A DNA stretch of 5,235 nt, from positions 1 through 5,235 of the forward strand of contig JAQGMD010000013.1 of NCBI GenBank assembly GCA_028292565.1. The letters run 5' to 3'. The DNA comes from Burkholderia sp. (lineage in GTDB: Bacteria > Pseudomonadota > Gammaproteobacteria > Burkholderiales > Burkholderiaceae). Under the pieces are notes generated by a model, which was given only the letters and a program-made list of their open reading frames with translations, ran no database searches and was not told where the DNA came from. Each line of letters starts with the position of its first letter. Position 1 is the first letter of the stretch. Positions 1 through 5,049 of the stretch are shown piece by piece. Made by a program: the position numbers and the translations under genes.

Positions 1-108
1 CGCTGCATCGGATTTCGTCTTTGAAATTCATGCAAAGCAGTCAAAATTTCTTTCTGCTTTTTCACTTCTGCCCCGTCGCATCAAGCACTCTTTTCAGAGC
101 TGCTTTTC

Positions 109-133
109 TTCGCGTCTCTCAACGGGACGCGAA
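109..133. repeat. 8-bp inverted repeat over the leftward promoter start site
   Basis: The arms TTCGCGTC (109-116) and GACGCGAA (126-133) are perfect inverted repeats separated by 9 bases. The distal arm touches the -10 and ends at the predicted start near 126. Only one arm would therefore be transcribed, so this reads better as a DNA-level operator dyad than as an RNA hairpin. The binding protein is unknown. Confidence 0.4.
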
Positions 134-161
134 CTATAGCAAAGCGATTCGTGTAGCGCAA
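133..161 (-). promoter_or_regulatory. Sigma70-type promoter firing leftward, off the window edge
   Basis: On the minus strand the -10 is TATAGT (133-138, 5 of 6 consensus bases) and the -35 is TTGCGC (156-161, 3 of 6), with an exact 17-bp spacer. A six-base A tract lies just upstream of the -35 on the minus strand, like a weak UP element. The bases after the -10 are GC-rich (TCGCGTC), as in stringently controlled rRNA and tRNA promoters. The expected start is near 126. The product lies mostly outside the window. Confidence 0.55.
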
Positions 162-241
162 ATCTTTTTTCGGCACTCGACGAAAGACAGTGAAAGGCAT
201 GCATACATCATCGACATGCTGATCAAGAAAGACGCACTACT

Positions 242-271
242 AAAAGTAAAAAGCCCGCCATGAAGGCGGGC
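242..271 (-). terminator. Intrinsic terminator for the 107-residue minus-strand gene
   Basis: Read leftward, a perfect 7-bp GCCCGCC/GGCGGGC stem (265-271 with 253-259) with the loop TTCAT is followed by TTTTTACTTTTA. It lies about 57 bases past the stop codon of the only upstream minus-strand gene, so it very likely ends that transcript. Confidence 0.85.
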
Positions 272-328
272 CTGTGTCCTCTGCGGAAGCAGATGCCAGA
301 GGGTGTTCCGTCGAGCGTAGCCGCACGT

Positions 329-652
329 TTAAACAGAATCAGAACCGGACAACTTGTCGAGTAAAGCCGTCAGGGTCTCGTTCATCGTATCAAGGGTCAC
401 GGTCAGGTTTGCAAGCTGCTGCTCCAGCCTTACTACTCTTTCTTCCAGAGTCCCCTGTCCCGCAGGCGCATCGTCGCCGGCCATTGTTTCATCGCCGGTT
501 TCCGTCTTGCGTTGCTCGAGAATACGCTCGAGAATTTTAAGCGCTGTCTCATAGTCACCGTTGGTCTGGGCCAGCAAATAGCTGCAATGGGCTAAAGGCT
601 CGCCGGTGATCTGATGTAATCGCAAAGCCATCTGTGCACTATGTTCTTGCAT
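329..652 (-). CDS. Small protein with EF-Ts/UBA-like N-terminus and C-terminal coiled coil
   Basis: 107 residues, cytoplasmic (no signal or membrane segment). Residues 9-43 carry the spacing of the N-terminal UBA-like helix bundle of elongation factor Ts: LR-x-x-x-TG early, then C23, L27, NGD (31-33), E35 and A37. A Gly/Asp/Glu-rich linker follows (about 50-67). Residues 69-101 then show an unbroken heptad a/d pattern: L69, V73, L76, L80, L83, L87, M90, L94, L97, L101. This predicts a dimeric or oligomeric coiled coil. The start is supported by GAGGA (657-661) four bases before the ATG, and an intrinsic terminator follows the gene. I do not recognise a named family. The EF-Ts resemblance is by eye and may reflect only the shared fold. 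The layout suggests an oligomeric adaptor, but function is unknown. Confidence 0.8.
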   Translation of the reverse strand: MQEHSAQMALRLHQITGEPLAHCSYLLAQTNGDYETALKILERILEQRKTETGDETMAGDDAPAGQGTLEERVVRLEQQLANLTVTLDTMNETLTALLDKLSGSDSV

Positions 653-660
653 GGAATCCT

Positions 661-714
661 CACTATAGTCTGATCGGTCGCACTATACCCGTTCCAACGG
701 GTCCCGGGATAGTG
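661..714. promoter_or_regulatory. Compound inverted repeat in the divergent spacer, possible operator
   Basis: CACTATA occurs at 661-667 and again at 681-687, exactly 20 bp (about two helical turns) apart. CACTAT (681-686) is matched in inverse by ATAGTG (709-714). Between them sits a second dyad, ACCCGTT (687-693) and AACGGGT (696-702). On the minus strand 682-687 reads TATAGT, a good -10 that would place the start near 675, leaving a 22-base leader with the GAGGA site. No good -35 is visible, so the promoter may need an activator. The arrangement fits an operator for one or both divergent genes; the protein is unknown. Confidence 0.35.
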
Positions 715-816
715 GTAGCTCTTCCTGCCCGCACGCGGACCTCATGGCAAAGTTCGTACTCTTCCTCTATCCTGCTGGTACGCAGTCGAAAACACGATGT
801 TTATAGAGGAACCCAA

Positions 817-1023
817 ATGGGAAAGCATGAAAAGCCTGATGAGGAAACGCTTGAGCTGATTAAATGGTGCACGCAAGTCGAAGTCCACCTGGTGGCAGGC
901 GGCGCGACGCTGGCCCAGGCGCAACAACACATTGAGGAAGAGGTTGAGTGGTTTACGGACCAATTTTATGACGGGCTGACTCCCGAGGAAGCGGCAAAAG
1001 CCGCTTTGAGCGATCCGGATTAA
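817..1023 (+). CDS. Small acidic hypothetical protein, 68 residues
   Basis: I do not recognise the family. The product is acidic and looks largely helical: charged N-terminus (MGKHEKPDEE), a mixed helix around residues 10-22 with one Cys, a small turn VAGGAT, a Gln/Glu-rich helix QAQQHIEEEVEWF, then a short segment ending in TPEEAAKAAL. There is no signal peptide or membrane segment. The ATG is chosen because AGAGGA (805-810) sits six bases upstream and the composition turns coding-like there. The open frame continues 61 codons further upstream, but that part crosses the inverted-repeat region and looks non-coding. The gene is divergent from the coiled-coil gene and convergent with rhlE, with only 21 bases between the two stop codons and no clear terminator between them. 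Confidence 0.7.
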   Translation: MGKHEKPDEETLELIKWCTQVEVHLVAGGATLAQAQQHIEEEVEWFTDQFYDGLTPEEAAKAALSDPD

Positions 1024-1044
1024 CGGGTATCAACCTCAGGAGCG

Positions 1045-2259
1045 CTAGCCGCGGAACTTGGGCTTCTTCGGTTTTTTCGGTTTCTTCAGCACCTGCCCGC
1101 TGGCGTCGGTCAACGGCACCCGATGCTCCGGCTCAAATCCTTGTTCATCGATGCGCCGCAAGGTCTGTCGGGTCAGGGCTTCAATCGCCGCCAACAGATC
1201 CACTTCATCGGCGCACACCAGTGATACCGCCTCGCCGGTGGCGCCGGCACGGCCTGTGCGGCCGATGCGGTGGACATAGTCTTCGGCCACGATAGGCAGG
1301 TCAAAGTTGACCACCTGCGGCAAATCGTCGATATCCAGTCCGCGTGACGCGACGTCGGTCGCCACCAATACCTGCACCTCGGCGCCCTTGAAACGTTCCA
1401 GCGCGCGCAGGCGGGCCGGTTGCGGCTTGTCGCCGTGGATCGAGTCAGCACTGATGCGTTGCGCGACCAGGGTCTCGACCAGCTGCTCAACGCCCTTGCG
1501 GGTTTTCACGAACACCAGCACCTGCCCCCAGCGCTTTTTCTTCAACAGGTGGCTGAACAGCTCGGCCTTGCGCTTCTTGTCGACCGGAATCACCCACTGC
1601 CGCACGCCCTTGGCTGTGGTATTGCGGGGAGCAACTTCAATGCTTAGTGGGTCGACCAGCAGCGTACCCGCCATCGCGCGGATAGCGTCAGAGAACGTCG
1701 CGGAAAACAGCAATGTCTGTACGTGTGTTTTTGGCAGCGCGGCGAACACCGCATCCAACTCGCGGGAGAAGCCGAGGTCAAGCATGCGGTCGGCCTCATC
1801 CAGCACCAGCGTCTGAAGCTGATTGAACTTCACCGCATTCTGGCGGTGGAGGTCGAGCAGGCGGCCGGGCGTGGCGATCAGGACGTCGAGACCCTTGCGC
1901 AGCTTCATCATCTGCGGATTGATGCTTACGCCGCCGTAGGCCACCGACATGCGCAACGGCAGGCTTCTGCCGTATTCCTGAAAACTTTCGTGCACCTGCA
2001 CAGCCAGTTCGCGAGTTGGCACCAGCACCAATACGCGTACCGAATTGCTCGCCACCTGACCTTCCATGGTGAGCCGTTGCAGCAGTGGCAGCGCGAAGCC
2101 GGCGGTTTTGCCGGTGCCTGTTTGCGCCGCCGCCATCAGGTCACGGCCGCCGAGGACCGCCGGTATGGCCTGCGCCTGTACCGGCGTGGGGGTTTTATAT
2201 CCGAGCGTTTCGAGGGTGCGAAGCAACGGGTCGATCAGACCGAGAGAGACGAACGTCAT
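1045..2259 (-). CDS. rhlE: ATP-dependent DEAD-box RNA helicase, RhlE type
   Basis: 404 residues from the chosen start. RhlE helicases unwind short RNA duplexes in ribosome assembly and RNA turnover. All core motifs are visible: Q motif (F3 to Q28, with GYKTPTPVQ), motif I AQTGTGKT (45-52), Ia PTREL (81-85), GG (109-110), Ib TPGR (130-133), II DEAD (154-157), III SAT (186-188), IV LVFVKT (248-253), V ATDVASRGLDI (300-310) and VI HRIGRTGR (330-337). The tail is short and basic, with KKP repeated (392-400), probably for RNA contact. The start matches the family's usual MxFxSLGL opening. A longer frame reaching 2388 would add 43 unrelated residues and is rejected. The ribosome site is weak (GGA, four bases before the ATG). 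A GATAAT at 2288-2293 could be a -10, though no -35 matches, so the gene may also be read from the gene 68 bases upstream. Confidence 0.95.
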   Translation of the reverse strand: MTFVSLGLIDPLLRTLETLGYKTPTPVQAQAIPAVLGGRDLMAAAQTGTGKTAGFALPLLQRLTMEGQVASNSVRVLVLVPTRELAVQVHESFQEYGRSLPLRMSVAYGGVSINPQMMKLRKGLDVLIATPGRLLDLHRQNAVKFNQLQTLVLDEADRMLDLGFSRELDAVFAALPKTHVQTLLFSATFSDAIRAMAGTLLVDPLSIEVAPRNTTAKGVRQWVIPVDKKRKAELFSHLLKKKRWGQVLVFVKTRKGVEQLVETLVAQRISADSIHGDKPQPARLRALERFKGAEVQVLVATDVASRGLDIDDLPQVVNFDLPIVAEDYVHRIGRTGRAGATGEAVSLVCADEVDLLAAIEALTRQTLRRIDEQGFEPEHRVPLTDASGQVLKKPKKPKKPKFRG

Positions 2260-2327
2260 AAATCCAGATGATGGCAGAAAAGCTCCCATTATCTGCGAAA
2301 CAGGCGGGTGATTCCGATGTATGTCGC

Positions 2328-2606
2328 TCAAGCGCTCAATATCTGCAAAGCCCAGAGTGCATCGGCAGCTTTCTCGCGGGCCTCCCAAACCGTCTCGCCG
2401 CTAATGCTCAATGTCGGAAAAGTGGCGCAAGTGATATGGTACTTGCCGTCCCGTTGGGTGAGAAGGCATGTGAGACCGTTGATCTCGATCACTTCTGGCG
2501 GGGGCTCCGAGCGAGTCACTTTGAACTGCATGTCGGCGAGGTTATTCTTGCCCGGATAGATGCCGATGCCCATCGCGCGTTTGATTCGCTCGCGTTCGGC
2601 GCTCAT
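2328..2606 (-). CDS. 92-residue protein with HicB-like sequence pattern, function unknown
   Basis: No firm family match. The N-terminus is basic and helical (SAERERIKRAMG). Residues 45-90 resemble the HicB/UPF0150 fold: a strand with CLLTQ, then DGKYHITC (53-60), FPTLSISGET (63-72), EA (75-76) and a helix with AADAL. This follows the HicB order DG-Y, F-P, G-x-T, EA, A-x-x-AL. HicB proteins are usually antitoxins paired with a HicA toxin of about 60 residues; no HicA is seen beside it, so this may be an orphan or just a similar fold. The start is set by a strong GGGGAG (2613-2618) six bases before the ATG. The open frame extends upstream to 2732, but that part overlaps a better small ORF in another frame. 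The stop lies 68 bases before rhlE on the same strand. Confidence 0.75.
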   Translation of the reverse strand: MSAERERIKRAMGIGIYPGKNNLADMQFKVTRSEPPPEVIEINGLTCLLTQRDGKYHITCATFPTLSISGETVWEAREKAADALWALQILSA

Positions 2607-2704
2607 GATGCGCTCCCCTGCTCCAGGTACCGGTTCGCCGTGTGCCGGTCCATCCTGGCCCAGGCGCCGGGCGTGGGGAATTGCTGCTTGTGTTGAGTGT
2701 CCAT
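2603..2704 (-). CDS. Possible 33-residue ORF translationally coupled to the 92-residue gene
   Basis: A short minus-strand frame beginning MDTQHKQQF and ending YLEQGSAS. Its TGA overlaps the ATG of the next gene as ATGA, the usual layout of translationally coupled genes. GGGGG (2709-2713) lies four bases before its ATG. The peptide is hydrophilic, with no membrane or signal segment. I know no family for it. The SD of the downstream gene lies inside this frame, so it could be a leader peptide that opens that site. It could also be chance: 33 codons is short and the region is GC-rich. Confidence 0.4.
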   Translation of the reverse strand: MDTQHKQQFPTPGAWARMDRHTANRYLEQGSAS

Positions 2705-2830
2705 CGGACCCCCGGGAATCAAAGTTACACAAGTAGGTGGTCCTGCGACGATGATGAGTTCCATGGCGGAAGTGGGCCCGGATGTCTCAAATCAGCGTGA
2801 TTTCCAGTGGGCAGCAGCGGGCGCGTTTCC

Positions 2831-3442
2831 TTACAGAACAGGGATGCCGGCCTTCTGTAAAAGCTGTCCTGTCTCGTGCAGGGGCAATCCCATGATGCAG
2901 GAATAGCTGCCGGAAATATCGCAAATAAAACTCGAGGCGTGTCCCTGAATCGCATACGCGCCAGCCTTGTCGCGATATTCCTGGCGCGAACAATAGCTGC
3001 GTATCATCTCGGCCGACAACGTCGCGAACGTGACATCCGTACACTTCGTCGCCTGCCATGAACCTTCATCGCTCCGTATGGCGATGCTGGTCAGCACCTG
3101 ATGCGTGCGGCCCGACAAGGTCTCCAGCATCTGCATTGCGTCCGCAGCATCGGCCGGCTTTCCCAGTATCCGTCCGTCCACTGCAAGCTTGGTGTCCGCG
3201 GCCAACAAGGGTCTCATCAGCAGCTTTCGCCACAACATGACCTCCCACGCATGGTCGGCTTTCTCCCGTGCCAGACGGCGCACAAAATCCTCCGTCGACT
3301 CGTCCGCCTGGATCGCGTCCTTGATTTCGCCAGACCTTTCGCGGACTAACAACAGGTCAAAACCGATGCCAATCTGCCGCAGCAGCTCGCGACGGTTCGG
3401 GTTCTTCGACGCAAGATAGATTTTGTGATCTATCGATTTCAT
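2831..3442 (-). CDS. maf: Maf-family nucleoside triphosphate pyrophosphatase, with altered signature motif
   Basis: 203 residues, normal length for the family. Maf proteins hydrolyse non-canonical or excess nucleoside triphosphates to the monophosphate; the general pattern fits the YhdE-like dTTP/UTP group, though subclass is not certain. Retained features: LAS near the N-terminus (S12), RELL (18-21), EKA (60-62), AADT with the likely catalytic D83, GKP (94-96), SGRTHQVLT (110-118), YAIQG with Q166, and GLPLHET (185-191). Oddity: the usual SxSPRR reads SKNPNR (12-17), so the second Ser and the first Arg of the signature are both replaced by Asn. The SYSN usually found before the final GLPL reads SYSC. 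The start fits the family opening, but no clear SD precedes it. The usual rlmH and rng neighbours are absent here. Confidence 0.92.
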   Translation of the reverse strand: MKSIDHKIYLASKNPNRRELLRQIGIGFDLLLVRERSGEIKDAIQADESTEDFVRRLAREKADHAWEVMLWRKLLMRPLLAADTKLAVDGRILGKPADAADAMQMLETLSGRTHQVLTSIAIRSDEGSWQATKCTDVTFATLSAEMIRSYCSRQEYRDKAGAYAIQGHASSFICDISGSYSCIMGLPLHETGQLLQKAGIPVL

Positions 3443-3546
3443 GGGTGACTTTCGACTTTAACCAGGAGTGACTGTTTAACGGCACCCGGGGGCGAAAATG
3501 AAGAGACCCGTAACCTATTTTTTTATGGCCGCGACTACACAGTGCG

Positions 3547-3560
3547 TTGATGTAGATCGA
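3547..3560. promoter_or_regulatory. FNR/ANR-type box 1 (TTGATGTAGATCGA)
   Basis: Matches TTGAT-N4-ATCAA with one mismatch (ATCGA). Its centre is 112 bases before the chosen start of the first four-cysteine gene and about the same distance before the divergent maf start. FNR-family activators bind as dimers, classically at -41.5 or -61.5, which would put a start near 3595 or 3615. No strong -10 is seen at either place. The box would fall inside codons if the downstream gene began at 3498, which argues for the later start. Confidence 0.5.
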
Positions 3561-3665
3561 TATCCTGCCCGTGACATTTCGCAGGAACCCTTGTCCAACA
3601 ATCATTGCAATTCACTGCGTCGTTACCGCAGCCGGTTCACCCACCCCGTGCGGCCAGTCAGAAAA

Positions 3666-3956
3666 ATGCTTATTCACCGCTGCACCAGTCCCCTGTGTGG
3701 ACGACCGTTTCAGCTGAATCCGTTTCAATTCAGTGCTGAAGTCACATTGCCCTGGAAACGCGGAGAGATTACCTGCCCGCACTGCGGGATGCTCATGATG
3801 GGCGAAGCCAGTTCGATCTACCTGGCGCACGCGCTGACACCGGCCCAAGAGAGAGATTTCGACCGCCGCGCATGTGCGCCTAAAGATCCCGCCCATGAAG
3901 GCGGAAGCACACGCAGCATGCCAAAGGAGGCGCCACAACCGCACCGGATCATTTGA
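3666..3956 (+). CDS. Four-cysteine (zinc-ribbon-like) small protein, copy 1
   Basis: 96 residues. Two Cys pairs frame a likely zinc site: C6-x4-C11 and C37-P-H-C40. The first pair runs into GRPFQLN (12-18) and the second is embedded in EITCPHCG. A conserved-looking SSIYLAHAL (49-57) follows, then a variable hydrophilic, Pro-rich tail. It is paralogous to the protein at the right edge, which shares the same cysteine spacing, GRPFQLN, ITCPHCG and HAL. The start at the second Met is chosen because both copies align from K-M-x-I-x-R-C. The open frame begins at 3498, with GGGGG nearby, so a 152-residue form is possible. The SD for the short form is weak. There is no signal peptide, so it is probably cytosolic. 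I know no named family; a metal- or nucleic-acid-binding or redox role is inference. Confidence 0.75.
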   Translation: MLIHRCTSPLCGRPFQLNPFQFSAEVTLPWKRGEITCPHCGMLMMGEASSIYLAHALTPAQERDFDRRACAPKDPAHEGGSTRSMPKEAPQPHRII

Positions 3957-3966
3957 CCTGGATCAA
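3953..3966. promoter_or_regulatory. FNR/ANR-type box 2 (TTGACCTGGATCAA)
   Basis: Matches TTGAT-N4-ATCAA with one mismatch (TTGAC). The TGA stop of the preceding gene lies inside the box. A -10-like TATAAG at 4007-4012 predicts a start near 4019-4021, placing the box centre close to -61, the classical class I position for FNR/CRP-type activators. It is the best promoter geometry of the three boxes and points to the nuclease-family gene. Confidence 0.6.
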
Positions 3967-4004
3967 CCCCGCCGGCGTTAGAGGTCCGCAGTGCTTGCCG
4001 CAAC

Positions 4005-4012
4005 TATATAAG
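4005..4012 (+). promoter_or_regulatory. Candidate -10 element of the nuclease-family gene (TATATAAG)
   Basis: TATATA/TATAAG is the most AT-rich hexamer in the 168-base spacer before the gene. No -35 is recognisable 17 bases upstream, as expected for an activator-dependent promoter. With the FNR-type box 48-54 bases upstream the geometry fits class I activation. It would give a leader of about 105 bases. Confidence 0.45.
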
Positions 4013-4124
4013 TTGGAAATAATCGGGGCCCATTGTCATCCCGCTTTATCCCCCCGCTCCCGAATCGCAATGTCGTGTCCGCGATATCACTCTCCGTTTC
4101 AGATCACTGGAAACCAAAAAGACC

Positions 4125-4880
4125 ATGCGCATCACTCATCGTCTGTTCGCTGTGCTGCTGACTGGCATCAGTCTCTCCGTGGCCTCGGGAGCGATTGCGG
4201 CAAAAGCCGCCAGCTTCGACCGGTGCCCGCGTTTCTTTGTCAATGGCGATCCGCCCCGAATTCCGAATGAGCCGTTCTGGATGCCTCGCGCACTGTGCTA
4301 CGACGCGTTTGCCACGCTCCACTCGGGCACCACCAAGACACCGCTATTCGTTGCGGAACGCCTGAACCGCACAGAGCTCGAGGCAACCAGGGACGGCAAG
4401 CGCGCTGAACGCTTCTTCGCCGACAAGCGCCTGCCTCGTGTCGAACGCGCACAATTGGTCGACTATATAAACAGTGGGTTTTCCGAGGGACGCCTGGCCC
4501 AACCCGCCAACGTGCCGACAAAACGGGCGGTCGCCCAAAGCTTTTCGTTGGCCAATAGCGTGCCGCAGGCGCCGCGCGGCGGTCAAAAGGCCTGGGCCGA
4601 AATCGAAATGACCACGCGCGAGTATGTGATGCGCGCCGCCGGGGATGTATACACAATCAGCGGGCCGGTCTTTGGCAGCGATGCACCGACAATAGGCCCG
4701 GGTAAGGTACGGGTGCCGAAATACCTCTACAAACTTGTCTACGATCCGTCATCCGGGGAGGCATGGGCATACTGGCTGGAGAACGCGGACGAAGCTAGTG
4801 TCGACCGACCGATTTCCTATGATGAGCTGGTCGCCCGCACGGGCATCCAGTTTTTGCCGGGAGTCACGATAAAACGCTGA
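4125..4880 (+). CDS. Secreted DNA/RNA non-specific endonuclease-family protein, active site degenerate (putative pseudonuclease)
   Basis: 251 residues with a Sec signal peptide: basic start MRITHR, hydrophobic core 7-25, likely cleavage after one of the Ala in AIAAKAA (23-29). It is probably periplasmic or exported. C34 and C58 may pair. Family features: LHSGTTKTPLFVAERL (65-80), SGF (117-119), QSFSLANSVPQ (138-148), W157 with E161, R165, and GDVYTISGPVF (173-183). The family cleaves DNA and RNA using the His of DRGH and a metal-binding Asn four residues before the Trp. Here DRGH reads SEGR (120-123), so His is Arg, and the Asn position is Gly (PRGGQ, G153). The Asn of SLAN (N144), E161 and R165 remain. 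Catalysis is therefore unlikely, yet the frame is intact. The SD is weak (GGAAA, 12 bases upstream). It lies between two paralogous four-cysteine genes on the same strand. Confidence 0.9.
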   Translation: MRITHRLFAVLLTGISLSVASGAIAAKAASFDRCPRFFVNGDPPRIPNEPFWMPRALCYDAFATLHSGTTKTPLFVAERLNRTELEATRDGKRAERFFADKRLPRVERAQLVDYINSGFSEGRLAQPANVPTKRAVAQSFSLANSVPQAPRGGQKAWAEIEMTTREYVMRAAGDVYTISGPVFGSDAPTIGPGKVRVPKYLYKLVYDPSSGEAWAYWLENADEASVDRPISYDELVARTGIQFLPGVTIKR

Positions 4881-4928
4881 CAGGAACGTCTGAGCCGTGC
4901 CGGGTTGCCGCGCTGGAATTTTAACCAT

Positions 4929-4944
4929 ACGTTTCGAACGTTTC
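4929..4944. repeat. Short tandem repeat ACGTTTC-GA-ACGTTTC next to FNR-type box 3
   Basis: Two identical 7-mers with a 9-base period end three bases before the perfect FNR-type box. It may be a second regulator site or chance. Confidence 0.3.
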
Positions 4945-4946
4945 TT

Positions 4947-4960
4947 TTGATTTACATCAA
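4947..4960. promoter_or_regulatory. FNR/ANR-type box 3, perfect consensus (TTGATTTACATCAA)
   Basis: All ten specified bases of TTGAT-N4-ATCAA match. It sits in the 127-base gap after the nuclease-family gene. If it acts at -41.5, transcription would start near 4995, leaving 13 or 55 bases before the two possible starts of the next gene. A TATACG at 4965-4970 is too close for activation from this site; used as a -10 it would instead suggest repression. Confidence 0.7.
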
Positions 4961-5049
4961 ACCATATACGCTCTGCGCTTGAACTCTCAGCCCATGACGC
5001 GGAACATATGCCGATTCCATTTTCGGTAGTTAAAGGTCAAAGCGATAAA

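Larger units (their letters stand above)
1..252. other. Gene-free left edge, probably an upstream/leader region of a leftward transcript
   Basis: No convincing protein gene lies here, and the stretch up to the first gene end at 329 is non-coding in my reading. It holds a leftward promoter (133-161) and a dyad over its start. Further down the leftward transcript is a small hairpin at 85-103: on the minus strand a 3+4 bp stem with one bulged G, closed by a GAAA loop. A weak leftward reading frame starts with GTG at 63-65, preceded by GGGGC, and runs off the edge after 21 codons (begins VKKQKEIL). It could be the start of the real downstream gene or chance. The hairpin and the GC-rich start site would also fit a stable-RNA leader, but I see no rRNA boxA or tRNA sequence. 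Confidence 0.45.

Noticed and set aside
1..65. Leftward GTG-started frame of 21 codons running off the edge
   Set aside because: Plausible composition (VKKQKEIL...), but too short to call. Noted under the left-edge region rather than listed as a gene.
21..263. Plus-strand frame of 80 codons at the left edge
   Set aside because: It overlaps a good leftward promoter, a dyad and the arms of the terminator hairpin, has no SD and an unlike-protein composition.
634..816. 61-codon upstream extension of the 68-residue gene
   Set aside because: It crosses the inverted-repeat region and overlaps the start of the divergent gene. The internal ATG has a clear AGAGGA site.
1307..2271. Several plus-strand frames of up to 182 codons opposite rhlE
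   Set aside because: They lie entirely antisense to a helicase with every motif present. They are mirror frames of GC-rich coding sequence.
2260..2388. 43-residue N-terminal extension of RhlE
   Set aside because: The family begins at MTFVSLGL. The extension overlaps the end of the upstream gene and has no family similarity.
2479..2492. TTGATCTCGATCAC, one mismatch from the FNR consensus
   Set aside because: It lies inside the coding region of the 92-residue protein with no promoter context, so it is taken as chance. It also shows that single-mismatch boxes alone are weak evidence.
3498..3665. 56-codon N-terminal extension of the first four-cysteine protein
   Set aside because: It has no counterpart in the paralog and contains the FNR-type box. 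It is kept as a possible alternative start only, because GGGGG lies five bases before that ATG.
3889..3904. CCGCC-CATGAA-GGCGG hairpin resembling the stem of the terminator at 253-271
   Set aside because: It is within coding sequence of the first four-cysteine gene and has no T tract on either side.
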